A stretch of DNA of 64,000 bases from contig NC_080670.1 of the NCBI RefSeq assembly GCF_030247195.1, positions 34,458,497 to 34,522,496 of the forward strand, given 5' to 3'. The notes under the pieces were generated by a model. The model searched no databases. It worked only from the letters and a program-made list of their open reading frames with translations, and was not told where the DNA came from. The translations under genes were made by a program, and so were the position numbers. Origin of the DNA: Topomyia yanbarensis (taxonomy: Eukaryota > Arthropoda > Insecta > Diptera > Culicidae). Positions 47,117-56,828 of the stretch are shown one piece after another; position 1 is the stretch's first letter, and every line of letters starts with the position of its first letter.

Positions 47117-48439
47117 CAGGTATCTGCTACGCCGCCAGATCAAAGCCAACGTCTAAAACGTCACGTTAAGGTCGATCCACAATGAACAGAATCGATTCCA
47201 TTCGACACAACTTTGTGAAAGTCGAGTTCGTTTAATTTATTGATGCATCATGGTATAAAGTTTTTGTTATTCACCGACATGTACAAATCAACACTTTTCA
47301 TCAATTAGCGGTCCTATATTTTCGTTTTTTAACGAAAAACTAAAGATTGAGTCATGCCGTGCCATGGCTGACAAGTGAAGATCGAGCTTCGAGCAAAACG
47401 AGCAGAACAATTTGAACTGTCAGTGGGGCCCATAATTTTTGTGCCCGCTGAAATGTTGACTTATGTCAGTTCAATACAAGTGGGATAGGGGTGCCATATA
47501 TGTGATCTAGACTTGCTGAAACGTCCACAAGAGCAAAAACAAACAAAATTTAGAGGGAAATGTGAACGCTTATGCGGGACAGTGGTGAGCATATGTTACC
47601 AAAACAAATACACTCTACGGAGAGAGTAACTAAAAATAGGTATATTTCAACCCAGTGCTACATTGTTACCCGGACGGGTTACAGCTCTATGAAACCTTTA
47701 ATTATATTGGAATGTAAATATCAGATATAAACTTCAAGCCCAAAAATCGAATTCGGATTCTTCAGCATAAAAATCACTTAAAGAACTCTCACTTGAAATA
47801 GTCAGCAAGGAATAATATCCAGTGTAAAGGCCAGATAAAAATAAATAATTTATTTATCTATGTAGATCGGAAGCCGAATGGAATGACAAATGCCATTCCA
47901 TATTCCCAGAGATGGCTGAATTAATTTGTACAAACTTGGTTTCAAATGCACGGTATAATATTTCCATAAGATGTTCTGGTAACAGAACTGTCACGTAAGA
48001 ATCTGTCCTTCATTCCAGTTTGTTTATTTGACACGACTCAATACGTTTAGCTTGTAGGGGTCAATTATCTATGGTTCGGCATTTATTAAAGCTAGGGGGT
48101 TACGTTTATAGAATATTTTAAATTTTAAAGTCTTAAATATTCTGGACCAATAGAGCATAACTTTAACAGCAACTTAAGCTAGGAATACTGATAGATTTAC
48201 AAGGTGGGTAAATCAGTTGCATAAACACATGATGAGTGCATTGTATGGTTTGTGTTAAATTAGTTCCATTTGTTTAGAATGTGCAAGGTCGAATAGTCGA
48301 AATTTTATTTTATTATCATAGCTTAGGTAGTCTGCCCGCTTCGTGAGTAACCGAATGAATGAAAATGATGCCTAACCTAAAAAAAAATATTTTTGGGAGA
48401 AATAAATCATTCTCACTGTGCATGTTTCACTAACCCCAC
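47117..48439. other. Intergenic, nothing recognised
   Basis: AT-rich with no conserved ORF or terminal repeats noticed. Confidence 0.45.
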
Positions 48440-48600
48440 ATTTTCACAAAACGGTCAAGAACCACGTCGGCCACGTCCAATACTGTTCTATCGGGGAGGG
48501 AAAGGAATGTTAGTTCAACACTCGCCATTCGATAGAGACCGAGACTACCTCTGCATTTCCAGGAGCATCACGGGAAAGGAATTGGGTTAGTAGGAAAGAG
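48440..48600 (-). mobile_element. SINE 3' module, copy 2 (headless)
   Basis: On the minus strand: CTACTAACCCAATTCC, CCCGTGATGCTCC, GAACTAACATTCCTTTCCC and GGACGTGGCCGACGTGG, in the order seen at 18105-18300 and in the complete SINE at 55061. Confidence 0.5.
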
Positions 48601-48659
48601 AAAAGATCAGGTGGTATGTCTTGGTAGACAATATGATCTTAGCAATATGTACGAAAGTC

Positions 48660-48868
48660 GCTCGCAATAGAAAAAACTCTAGAAAGAGAACTGCGAAGAG
48701 AAAAACAGCATTTTTGGCAACATATGCCCCGGCATTGTATGGCAATACGTCCAATGTTATAAGAATAGGTAACGTTCGATTGGATTCGTTTTTTGACATC
48801 TAAACTCGAATCCAATCGATGCAAAATGGTGTCTCCGCAGTTCTCTTTCAAGAGTTTTTCTAGCTCGC
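48660..48868. mobile_element. Foldback element, ~33-bp arms
   Basis: GCTCGCAATAGAAAAAACTC...GAGAACTGCG at 48660-48695 pairs with CGCAGTTCTC...CTAGCTCGC at 48836-48868. An inner pair TCGATTGGATTCG / CGAATCCAATCGA adds a second stem. Confidence 0.75.
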
Positions 48869-49687
48869 AATCAAATTTTTGACAATTTTAAATAAGCAAC
48901 TGGAACTCTGGACAGCCGGCCATTGGGAGTGTTGCTTCTTATGTACACTTCAATGATCATTGCCAGCTTTTTTTAGTTTTCGTTAAGCTTGAGCTTGAAC
49001 TTCACGTTAAATATCTAATCTGCCAACACTGTTTGTGAAAGTTTAGTTTGTTTTCCGCGCTCCTCAATTTTTGTTTATATCATTGTAATTGTTGCCTCGA
49101 TATCCTGCAAAACCGTTCAAACTTGATATCCAGCCTCCGTGTTCACTTGCCGAATGACGGTGTTTTGCTCACACGCAAGGTAGGACCGCAATATCAAGGT
49201 ATTCTGGACAAGCTGAAGCAGCTTGCTGATTTGCCACAGCCGCCATACCACCGCTACACCGCCACCTCGCCACTCCGTCACCTCGCCACTCCATCACCAT
49301 CACTTCCACTCGCAGTTTACAGAAGTGTCACCATCTGAACAAAGTATCAACATAACACACGACCAAATACCGCCCATCAATTTGCTAATTCATCATCCAG
49401 CAGAAATAAACATCATCGCCGCTGCTGTGTTTTATTTTTGCCAACCGAAAGAACATATACATCCATCAGTTGTCCTCCGCCTTCCTGAACTCCAGGTGCC
49501 AGAACGAGAAAGGTGAGAAGTAATTTCGTAGTTGTTTTGGTTAGTACTTTCTTGCGCTCCTTCGATCTTGTACCTAAGTGAATTTCGTACCCAAAAACAT
49601 ACCTGTCATCATCTTGTAGAGTGTAAGTGGCGCCATCTGTTACTGAGCTTTTCAACTAGTAACCCTTACACTACCGCATATCGTAAA

Positions 49688-50512
49688 ATGCCTGGATTTT
49701 GTGAGAGTTATACTGATAAATTTTCCGATGGTCGTAATGCTGTAAAATGTGGCGGTTTTTGCTCTTCGTCATTTTGCGCAAAATGTTGCGGACTAAACGA
49801 CGAATTATTTGCCGCTGTTATTAACAAGTCTAACTTATTTTGGATGTGTAACACCTGCAAAAATATCATGGACAAAGCACGTTTTCGTAACGCATTAGTG
49901 TCCGTTGAGTCCGCAAACCAAATGGTGATCGAGGAGCTTAAAAATTCCATTCGCAACGACATACTGGAGGAATTAAAGGTAGAAATTCGGACCAACTTCA
50001 AAACGTTGATAGACGCTGTACCAAAAACGCCGATTCCTGGACCGCGACAATTTTCCTTTAATTCTGCTAAAAGAAAGAGAGACAACGATGATACAGGCTC
50101 GAATCCTTCTAAGCTGCTACGTGGTACTGATGCCGCCGACTCATTGATACCATCCATCGCTGTGAATCGTGAAGATAAAAAGTTTTGGTTGTACCTGTCA
50201 GGAATTTCGCCCGATGTCCCTGATGATAGCGTCACCAAGCTAGCTGCGGATAAACTCGGAAATTCGAACATCACTGTCGTCAAGTTGGTCCCTCGTGGCA
50301 GAGATCCTAGAACGCTGAATTTTGTCTCCTACAAAGTTGGCATGCCCACGGATCTCAAAGAAAAGGCTATGACGGCATCTACATGGCCAGTTGGCATTGC
50401 TTATCGTGAGTTTGAAGAGAAGTCGGATTCCAGAAAGGTTTTTTGGAAACCGAATGCGCCCGACTCAGCAACAATGACTACTTCCACTGCTCTTCGCCCT
50501 CCTCCCAACTAG
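49688..50512 (+). CDS. LINE ORF1 protein with PHD-like zinc finger (274 aa)
   Basis: The start is the ATG giving MPGFCESYTDKF. Residues 5-60 hold Cys pairs in PHD-like spacing: CESY, KCGGFC, FCAKCCGL, then FWMCNTC with the aromatic before the last pair. A helical stretch with ELKNSIRNDILEELKVEI (about 95-115) may mediate self-association. Residues 175-260 (KKFWLYLSGISPDVPDDSV...) look like the alpha/beta fold near the end of other LINE ORF1 proteins. Such proteins bind the element RNA and help at integration. The frame is intact, unlike ORF2, though the upstream frame also stays open back to 49532. Confidence 0.75.
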   Translation: MPGFCESYTDKFSDGRNAVKCGGFCSSSFCAKCCGLNDELFAAVINKSNLFWMCNTCKNIMDKARFRNALVSVESANQMVIEELKNSIRNDILEELKVEIRTNFKTLIDAVPKTPIPGPRQFSFNSAKRKRDNDDTGSNPSKLLRGTDAADSLIPSIAVNREDKKFWLYLSGISPDVPDDSVTKLAADKLGNSNITVVKLVPRGRDPRTLNFVSYKVGMPTDLKEKAMTASTWPVGIAYREFEEKSDSRKVFWKPNAPDSATMTTSTALRPPPN

Positions 50513-52850
50513 TTACATCGCCTGTTTCACATCCTGTATTGCCTGTTCCCGAAGTTACCGCACATTCCGAGCAGTTTCTTTCCGTTTACTACCAGAACGT
50601 GCGAGGAATGAGAACGAAAACACAAGAATTCCATCTAGCGCTCTCTTCTAGTGACTACGACGTCATTGTCCTTACGGAAACCTGGCTGCGCGAAGACATA
50701 TTAAACGCTGAGCTCTCGTCAAACTACGTAATATATCGCTGCAACCGCAACTCAACAACCAGTCATCTGCGTCGAGGCGGTGGCGTCCTAATAGCGGTAA
50801 AGAACAACCTCGTAGGCTCGCAGCTTAGCTTATCTGGAATTGAACGCCTGGAGCAAATCGCCGTGCGTATCGCGCTCCCCAATTAATCTGTATATATTAG
50901 CTGTGTTTATCTCAGGCCAAATAGTGATCCGGATTTGTATCACGCGCACGCTAATGCCGTTCAAACAATTCTAGACAATGCTGGCAGCACCGACACTGTT
51001 CTCGTCTTTGGAGACTACAATCTTCCACGCCTTCAGTGGTCGCTCGATAATGATCTAAAATGTTACCTACCTATTGATGCCTCTTCGGAACAAGAAATAG
51101 CTGTAACGGAGTCTATGGTTGCAGGCGGTCTGTACCAGATCTGCTCATTGACGAATGTGAACGGGAGGATCCTCGATCTTGCATTCGTAAACAACACGGA
51201 TATCGTAGAGCTGCTTGAACCTCCGACTGCTATTCTCAAAGTCGACCCTCACCACAAACCGTTTGTCCTGCGGCTAGATGTACGTACCAACACTGGAGAT
51301 GATTCATTTCATTCGATTGACGAGCTTGATTTTGACTTTAACCGTTGCAACTTTGACGAAATCTCCGCACTGATTGCCACTGTCGACTGGACCGACTTAA
51401 TGTGTTGTAATGAGCTTGACGAAGCAGTCGTGCTGTTTTATGGCAAAGTATATGACATACTCCGGTTCCACTGAAACGAGTCAACAGGAGGGTGGATTTC
51501 AAATTTCCATGGTGGAACGCTGAGATTCGCCGTTTGCGTAATGCACTGCGAAAACAACGCAAGCGTTATTTCCGCCATAAGTCAGACGAAAACAAAGTTA
51601 CTCTTCGACGGATAGAGCTGCAATACGAAACGGCCCGGAATTCCGCTTTTCGTGAGTATTTGAATCATGTGCAAAATAGCCTTCGCGATAACCCCGCAAC
51701 ATTTTGGAAATTCGTTAGCAGCAGAAAACGATCTGGTAGTACTCCCACTGACGTTTTCCTTGGAAACGCAAGCGCGCAATCTCCAGCTGATACCGTAAAT
51801 TTGTTTGCTGATTTCTTTCGCGGAGTGTTTAGAAGCGACTATACCGTCCCTTCGGAAGAGTATTTGGAAACATTACCATCGTACAACATAAATCTCCCCC
51901 GTCCCACTGTAAGCCGAGCTGACGTCTTGAAGGCTCTGACTGCTGTTGATTCGTCGAAAGGGCCTGGCCCCGATCATCTCTCGCCCCAATTTATAAAAAG
52001 CTGCGCCCACGTGCTGTCTCTTCCGGTGTGTATCATTTTCAATCGCTCTCTCGCTGAAGGCATTTTTCCTATCGCCTGGAAAGAAGCTGCTATCGTTCCC
52101 ATTCACAAAGCTGGAAATATTCACAACGTCGAAAATTACAGAGGTATCTCATTATTAAACTGTCTCTCCAAAGTTCTCGAAAAGCTGGTCTACAACGCCA
52201 CGTATGCAGCTGCATCCCACATTATCTCGGAGTATCAACACGGGTTTGTCACAAAACGATCAACAACTTCCAACCTGATAGCCTACACTTCTATGTTGTT
52301 TCCCGCCGTCGAGAAGCGTCATCAGGTGGACGCAATTTACGTCGATTTCTCAAAAGCTTTCGACAAAGTACCGCACAACATCGCAATCTTGAAATTAAAG
52401 CGTTTGGGATTTCCCACCTGGTTGACTAACTGGTTGCAGTCGTATCTTTCCGATCGCTCGGCATTCGTGAGTATAAAAAACACGCGTTCAAGCACATTCA
52501 GAACACCCACAGGTGTCCCGCAAGGCAGTCATCTGGGCCCGCTTATTTTTATTCTGTTTATTAACGATATCTGTAGTCGGATCAAGTCTGGGAAATTGCT
52601 GTACGCGGACGATCTCAAAATCTTCCGAACTATCGCTTCTGCACTTGACGCCGTAGTGCTTCAAGAAGATATCTGTACTATTCAAGAATGGTGCACGCTT
52701 AACGGAATGGAAGTCAACGTTAACAAATGCAAAGTAATCAGTTTCGGACGCTTGCTTACTCCAGGACGTTATGAATACAGCCTAAAAGGTAGAACAATTG
52801 AAAGCGTCGACTCGATCCGTGACTTGGGAGTGCTCTTTGATAGGAAGTAA
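50443..52850 (+). pseudogene. LINE ORF2 endonuclease-reverse transcriptase, broken
   Basis: The frame opens in overlap with ORF1; the first in-frame ATG is at 50608, but the endonuclease motif VYYQNVRGMRTK begins before it. Endonuclease: IVLTETWL, then an in-frame TAA at 50884-50886, then VLVFGDYNLPRLQW and GRILDLAFV. A frameshift near 51465 leads to 51492-52850 with WWNAEIRRLR, GPGPDHLSPQFIK, VPIHKAGNIHNVENYRGISLL, IYVDFSKAFDKVPH (motif A), TPTGVPQGSHLGPLIFILFIND (motif B region) and LLYADDLKIFR (YADD box). It ends at LGVLFDRK, so thumb and C-terminal parts are lost. One nonsense, one frameshift and one truncation. Confidence 0.88.
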
Positions 52851-52867
52851 AATAAATATTTTGCCAA

Positions 52868-53635
52868 CTGAGTTCTGGCTGCACGGCAATGTAAAAAAAA
52901 AATAGCGAGAAAATGTCTTCACACATAGTCAATCTATATTTTTTTAAAAATAACTTTACAAAAGAAAAACAAGCAAAGAAAAAGAATCAAAATGCCTGGA
53001 AAAAATAATTGAAAGTAGTAAACAAACCGAAACTACAGCAGAAAACTCTGCTTCATCCTTTGTGAAGAGAATATGAAATAATTTTGAGCGGCCCAAAATG
53101 AGCATTAACTGTACCTGAAGCTTTACTTTGTATGGCGGACATTAACAGTTTCATGTGTGCGTCGTTTGTTTCCCTTCCCTTTCCCCAGCTTACGACTCTC
53201 TTAACTGACAGCGGTTGAGGCCAGAACTCGACCCAAAGCCGGGTTCAAGCACCGAGGAGAGGTACGGGATAGGATTTCTGTGTCAGAGGTGCTGATTCTA
53301 ATATGGTGCAATTGGATGAAGGCGACTTCCGTTAAGCAAAATTTCCATTTTAAATATCTGTTCCTCCATTTTCATTTTCCATATCTGTTCGACTTCGTGA
53401 ATTTTCGGTCGAAAAGTACACCATTTGAAAACCTTAATTACCGCGGGTTGGAGCGTTGTTTTTGTCCCAGATATTTGCATAAATGGAAATTTTATTTTAT
53501 TTACAGCGACAGTGTTTTTGAACAGTAATCACAGAGAACACGATTTATAGTCTGAAATGCTAATTTGATTGCTATGCAACTGCGATTGTTATTTGGGTAC
53601 TATCGTCCCTTTAGTAATGGCGAAAGGAACATTAT
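52868..53635. other. Intergenic, nothing recognised
   Basis: AT-rich; an A10 run near 52892 probably belongs to the LINE tail. Confidence 0.4.
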
Positions 53636-53639
53636 CCTG

Positions 53640-54245
53640 TAACTAAATTAGTTATGGAATTTGCGTTTCGCCTTCGTCTCATCAGAATCTGACACCAACT
53701 TAGTGATAGAGCTCCGTTAACTCCAAAAACGGAGACACAATTTGTGTTCCAAACTCCTAGTCAAGCGTGATGTTTCACAAGGCGCTAGCTTACTCCTGCC
53801 TTTAAGTTAGTGTCGGATTCTAAAAAAAGAAAAAGTGGAAACGCAAATTTTATAACTAATTCAGTGGCAGGTTTTGTGCTCTTAACGCGCAAAAGTGATT
53901 TAATCCAATTTTCTCCTTAGGTACCATTCATAAATTACGCAACGCTTTTATGAATGGTACCTTGATGGATAATATTTGGTATTCGCTTAAATTTTATCTT
54001 TAGGGAGCAATATAGCATAGTGCATCTTGCATTGGCTGCTAAGCCGAACCAAGTTTAGATTTCACCATCTCTCATCAGCTTAGCAAAACTTCTACTCACG
54101 CTTGTCTAGGGGTTTACTCAGGAACACAAATTGCGTCTTTGTTTTTGGAGCTAGCGTCAATCCGGTGATAACTTAGTCCTGTCACTTAGTTTGTGTCGGA
54201 TTCTGATGAGTCAAAGTCGAAACGCACATTCCATATCTAATTTAG
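53640..54245. repeat. Three copies of a dispersed repeat block, one inverted
   Basis: The block AGTTAGTGTCGGATTCT...GAAACGCAAATTC...ACTAATT lies inverted at 53640-53720 and direct at 53785-53900 and 54173-54245. Related blocks are at 27450, 27650, 30100 and 40590. Confidence 0.75.
53919..53962. repeat. Perfect 16-bp hairpin
   Basis: AGGTACCATTCATAAA and TTTATGAATGGTACCT around a 12-nt loop. It looks like the two ends of a MITE left after deletion of the middle. Confidence 0.85.
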
Positions 54246-54406
54246 AAAGAAACTTTACTAAATGAGGGAGACCTGCGTAGAATAACGTTATTTGTTTTCT
54301 CAACTGTTCAATCGTAATGGTAATCGGTCGCTTTGAGCAAATAGGTTGGAGTTTTTTTTTAAAAAGTTCGAAATATAAAACCCAACCTCCTTTTAGAGTA
54401 AGCATA

Positions 54407-54584
54407 TTTTTTTTTAAATTTTTATTTTTATTATAGAGGTTTTAAACGTAGGGTCATTCGCCTCTTCGAGCTAGAGAAATCTCTTTTTGAAAAAATCTCT
54501 AACCCTATGTGCGGGGTTGGGAATCGAACCCAGGTGAGCTGCGTACAAGGCGATCGATTTACCAACTACGCTATGCCCGTCCCC
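54407..54584 (-). mobile_element. tRNA-derived SINE
   Basis: On the minus strand it begins GGGGACGGGCATAGCG. It carries an A box TAGCGTAGTTGG (54573-54562) and a B box GGTTCGATTCC (54530-54520), and ends in AATAAAAATAAAAATTTAAAA. The AGCATA-like flanks are consistent with a short target duplication. The organisation resembles the mosquito Feilai type, but the body sequence is not enough to name it. It is not a functional tRNA gene: the downstream half does not close an acceptor stem. Confidence 0.82.
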
Positions 54585-54653
54585 ATAGCATAAAAATTGT
54601 TTTGCGTTACAAAAATCAGATAAGATACGAAGAAACGTGAAATCAATTGTCCT

Positions 54654-54735
54654 GCTCACAAGTCACACAAAACGTATATATTCATATTCATATTCATATA
54701 TACAAAACGTTTATATGAATATGAATATATCAAGA
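54654..54735. repeat. TTCATA/TATGAA simple-sequence hairpin
   Basis: ACGTATATATTCATATTCAT and ATGAATATGAATATAT form an AT-only inverted repeat of hexamer-like units. Confidence 0.7.
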
Positions 54736-55060
54736 AGGAACTTTGAAGAAAACTGAAACAACCAGTCTTCAATGAACAGAGCCAGCTTGAATTCGTCCGG
54801 TGGTACATAGAATGGAATGGGGTATGGTGGTGTTCAGACGTAAAAAATCTATTTGAAAGGACTCTACTGTTATAGTTGTTATTAGTAAGATTGCCTGGCA
54901 TAGTAATTGGGGTTTGTTTCATAAACTCCCGATAGAACGCTAGAATGTGTCTTTAGTTACAAGAAAAGGTTTCGAGCGGTTTACTCGATGACTACATGAT
55001 TACGAATAGTGTTGCCGTGACATATCGCATCGATCCGTATTTTCTAAATACTCATTTCAG

Positions 55061-55601
55061 CTTAAGCTTAAAGCTTGTGCGAACACCCCGGGCTGCTACT
55101 CCGTTATCGATCTGGACTAGCTGAAGTTGCACAGGGCATCAGTAGATAATTATGTTTGGGACTAGCGAAACATCTTTCAATGTGCAACTCCTGATAATCC
55201 TAAAGTGTTTTTTTTATTGATCAATACCGGTGCCGGCCAGGCCTGAACGTAGATCGCGGAAGGAAAGGCTAGGAATGTTAGTCCTATAGTTGCGTTTGCT
55301 AGAGGCCGTATATGCTACTGCGCACTCCATAAGTATCACGGGTGGAGGAGATATTTGTTATAGTAAGTATAGAAGATGGATTTTTCTTCTATACCGACTC
55401 CAGAGAGGTGACTCCACTATCTGGACTAGATATCGATCCAGCAACTCATGGGGACCAACGGCCTTACTTTCCCTTCCGAAGGAAGACGTGACCACAGATT
55501 TTTTTCACCTCAGAAAAATCTCAACGACCTCGGTTGGGATTGAACCCAGAACAACTGGAATGAGTGGCCATCACGCTTACCACTCAACCACCGGCACCGT
55601 C
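55061..55601 (-). mobile_element. tRNA-derived SINE, 541 bp, with 22-bp target duplication
   Basis: On the minus strand it starts GACGGTGCCGGTGGTTGAG. The A box TGGTTGAGTGG lies at 55590-55580 and the B box GGTTCAATCCC at 55546-55536. The body contains CTTCCTTCGGAAGGGAAAG and the 3' module also seen at 18105 and 48440. Identical 22-bp copies (starting ATTTTCTAAATACTC) flank it at 55039-55060 and 55602-55623, strong evidence of LINE-driven retroposition. It is longer than most SINEs; the last 150 bp may be a carried-along segment. Confidence 0.85.
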
Positions 55602-55623
55602 ATTTTCTAAATACTCATTTCAG

Positions 55624-56116
55624 AATAAAAACATGAAATTAAAATTTCATTTTTGATTTGATTTGATGGCAATTTTTTGATAAATAACCATGGATTTTGG
55701 TTATTAAAAACAACGTGAAAACATTCATGTACGAGAAACTCGGCCAAAAGAAATTTTTATTCTCTGGATCGTAATGGTTTGAATTGCTGAAAGTTAGTCC
55801 TATATGGCTGAAAAATAACCCATGATTATGATGTGAAACCAAAAAAACTAAAACCTACTTGTCTTCACCAATACGTTTCCGCTCTGAGGCAACAAACTTC
55901 GACCCGAACACAGTCAAACTAATCTAATGTGTGAAAATGGTATTGTCAATTAATTCCGCATCGTTGAACAAGGAAAGTTATCTGCTCTACGACTCCCCCT
56001 CCGCTGTTAATTATAACTAATCAACCTCGACTACGCGGACGTGCCACAGGCGCACCACGGTACCAAACTCGCAAGTAAAAGCACATAAACAACCACCGGA
56101 GGGCACTCAATCTCGA
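55624..56116. other. 3' flank of Chibby, no gene seen
   Basis: AT-rich with no coding similarity. Chibby transcription would end in or just before this stretch. Confidence 0.5.
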
Positions 56117-56122
56117 TTTATT
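56117..56122 (-). terminator. Poly(A) signal for Chibby
   Basis: AATAAA on the minus strand starts 1 nt past the TAA stop, so the 3' UTR would be very short if it is used. Confidence 0.5.
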
Positions 56123-56123
56123 T

Positions 56124-56486
56124 TTATTGACCTTTCATCGCGTTCAATTCAATTACATTCTCCGTCAGCAAGTCTAGCAGCACATCCAGCTTCACCTGGT
56201 AGAGATTATTCTCCTGCTCCAAAGTTTTGATTCTTCGTTTCATCTTGAGCAGATCATCGATTGCGGTTGTGGAAAGAGCACCCCCGGGAGCTGCCGCACC
56301 CGTTCCCGTCGCTTTGATCGCACTCATCCACACGCCGTCCACGAAGCACAGCTGCTTATCCAGCAGGTTCAACCGGATGGTCTTGAAGTCGTCGAGATCT
56401 TCCTGCTGCGGTGGGCATCCTATGTTCAAGCGTTGGGTTCGTGGCGGTGCCACCTTTGGCGAGAACTTTTTAGTGAAGATTGGCAT
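56124..56486 (-). CDS. cby: Chibby homologue (ciliary base / beta-catenin antagonist)
   Basis: A 120-aa single-exon protein. It begins MPIFTKKFSPKVAPPR, the conserved Chibby N-terminus (MP.F...FSPK..PPR). The middle part ends LCFVDGVWM, matching the family (L.F..G.W), and residues about 76-118 form a leucine-rich coiled coil (LKMKRRIKTLEQENNLYQVK, then LDVLLDLLTE). Vertebrate CBY1 is 126 aa. Chibby proteins dimerise through this coiled coil. CBY1 binds beta-catenin and is recruited by CEP164 to the distal appendages of the mother centriole, where it supports ciliary vesicle docking; fly Chibby acts at the transition zone and in sperm and sensory cilia. A linker of about 25 Ala/Gly/Thr-rich residues (54-74) is an insert relative to vertebrates. 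The start is the ATG at 56486; a GTG one codon earlier is ignored. It runs head to head with SCLT1. Confidence 0.95.
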   Translation of the reverse strand: MPIFTKKFSPKVAPPRTQRLNIGCPPQQEDLDDFKTIRLNLLDKQLCFVDGVWMSAIKATGTGAAAPGGALSTTAIDDLLKMKRRIKTLEQENNLYQVKLDVLLDLLTENVIELNAMKGQ

Positions 56487-56828
56487 CACTTACACCGAGG
56501 ATTGACTTTTCTTTCGCGTCGATTCGTTTTCGTTCGCTTTGAAGGGTGTGCGCGATTGTGTTTGATAGACGACCATTGACTGTCGCTGGTTACGTTTGGC
56601 TGACAAAACTCGTGCGGTTCACGCGCAAGTCCTGCGGACGGTGGGTACAAGTCGTTGCCATGCTCACCGTGTAGTGCAGGTTGCCGTTGCTATGGCGCCT
56701 GATATGGGGTAAACAAATATCCTTTGTATTTATACAAATCGCAATCAGAATGCTCACCCGATCGGTTGATAGAGTAGTTGCACTGGTTAGAAATAGTTTA
56801 CAAACAAAGCGTACTTACTGGTGCGGTG
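56487..56828. promoter_or_regulatory. Shared divergent promoter of cby and SCLT1
   Basis: 342 bp separate the two ATGs, with no repeat inside. Two X-box-like words lie here: GTTGCC-AT-GCTCAC (56654-56667) and GTTGCT-AT-GGCGCC (56686-56699, preceded directly by another GTTGCC at 56680). RFX factors bind GTNRCC(N0-3)RGYAAC at ciliary genes. Each site keeps a good left half and a poor right half, so binding is a hypothesis. The X-boxes lie 130-230 bp from both starts, the distance usual for such sites. No TATA box was seen near either start. Confidence 0.55.

Larger units (their letters stand above)
49000..52867 (+). mobile_element. CR1/Jockey-superfamily LINE, two ORFs, defective
   Basis: About 690 bp of leader, then ORF1 (49688-50512) and an overlapping ORF2 (50443-52850) with endonuclease and reverse transcriptase. 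The RT thumb and C-terminus are missing; a stop is followed within 60 bp by an A10 run (near 52892). Both ends are approximate and no target duplication could be fixed. The zinc-finger ORF1 plus RT motifs favour the CR1 (Q/T1-like) group over Jockey proper, but the clade needs a tree. Confidence 0.85.

Noticed and set aside
54518..54584. Functional tRNA gene
   Set aside because: A and B boxes are present, but the acceptor stem does not close and an A-rich tail follows; it is a SINE head.
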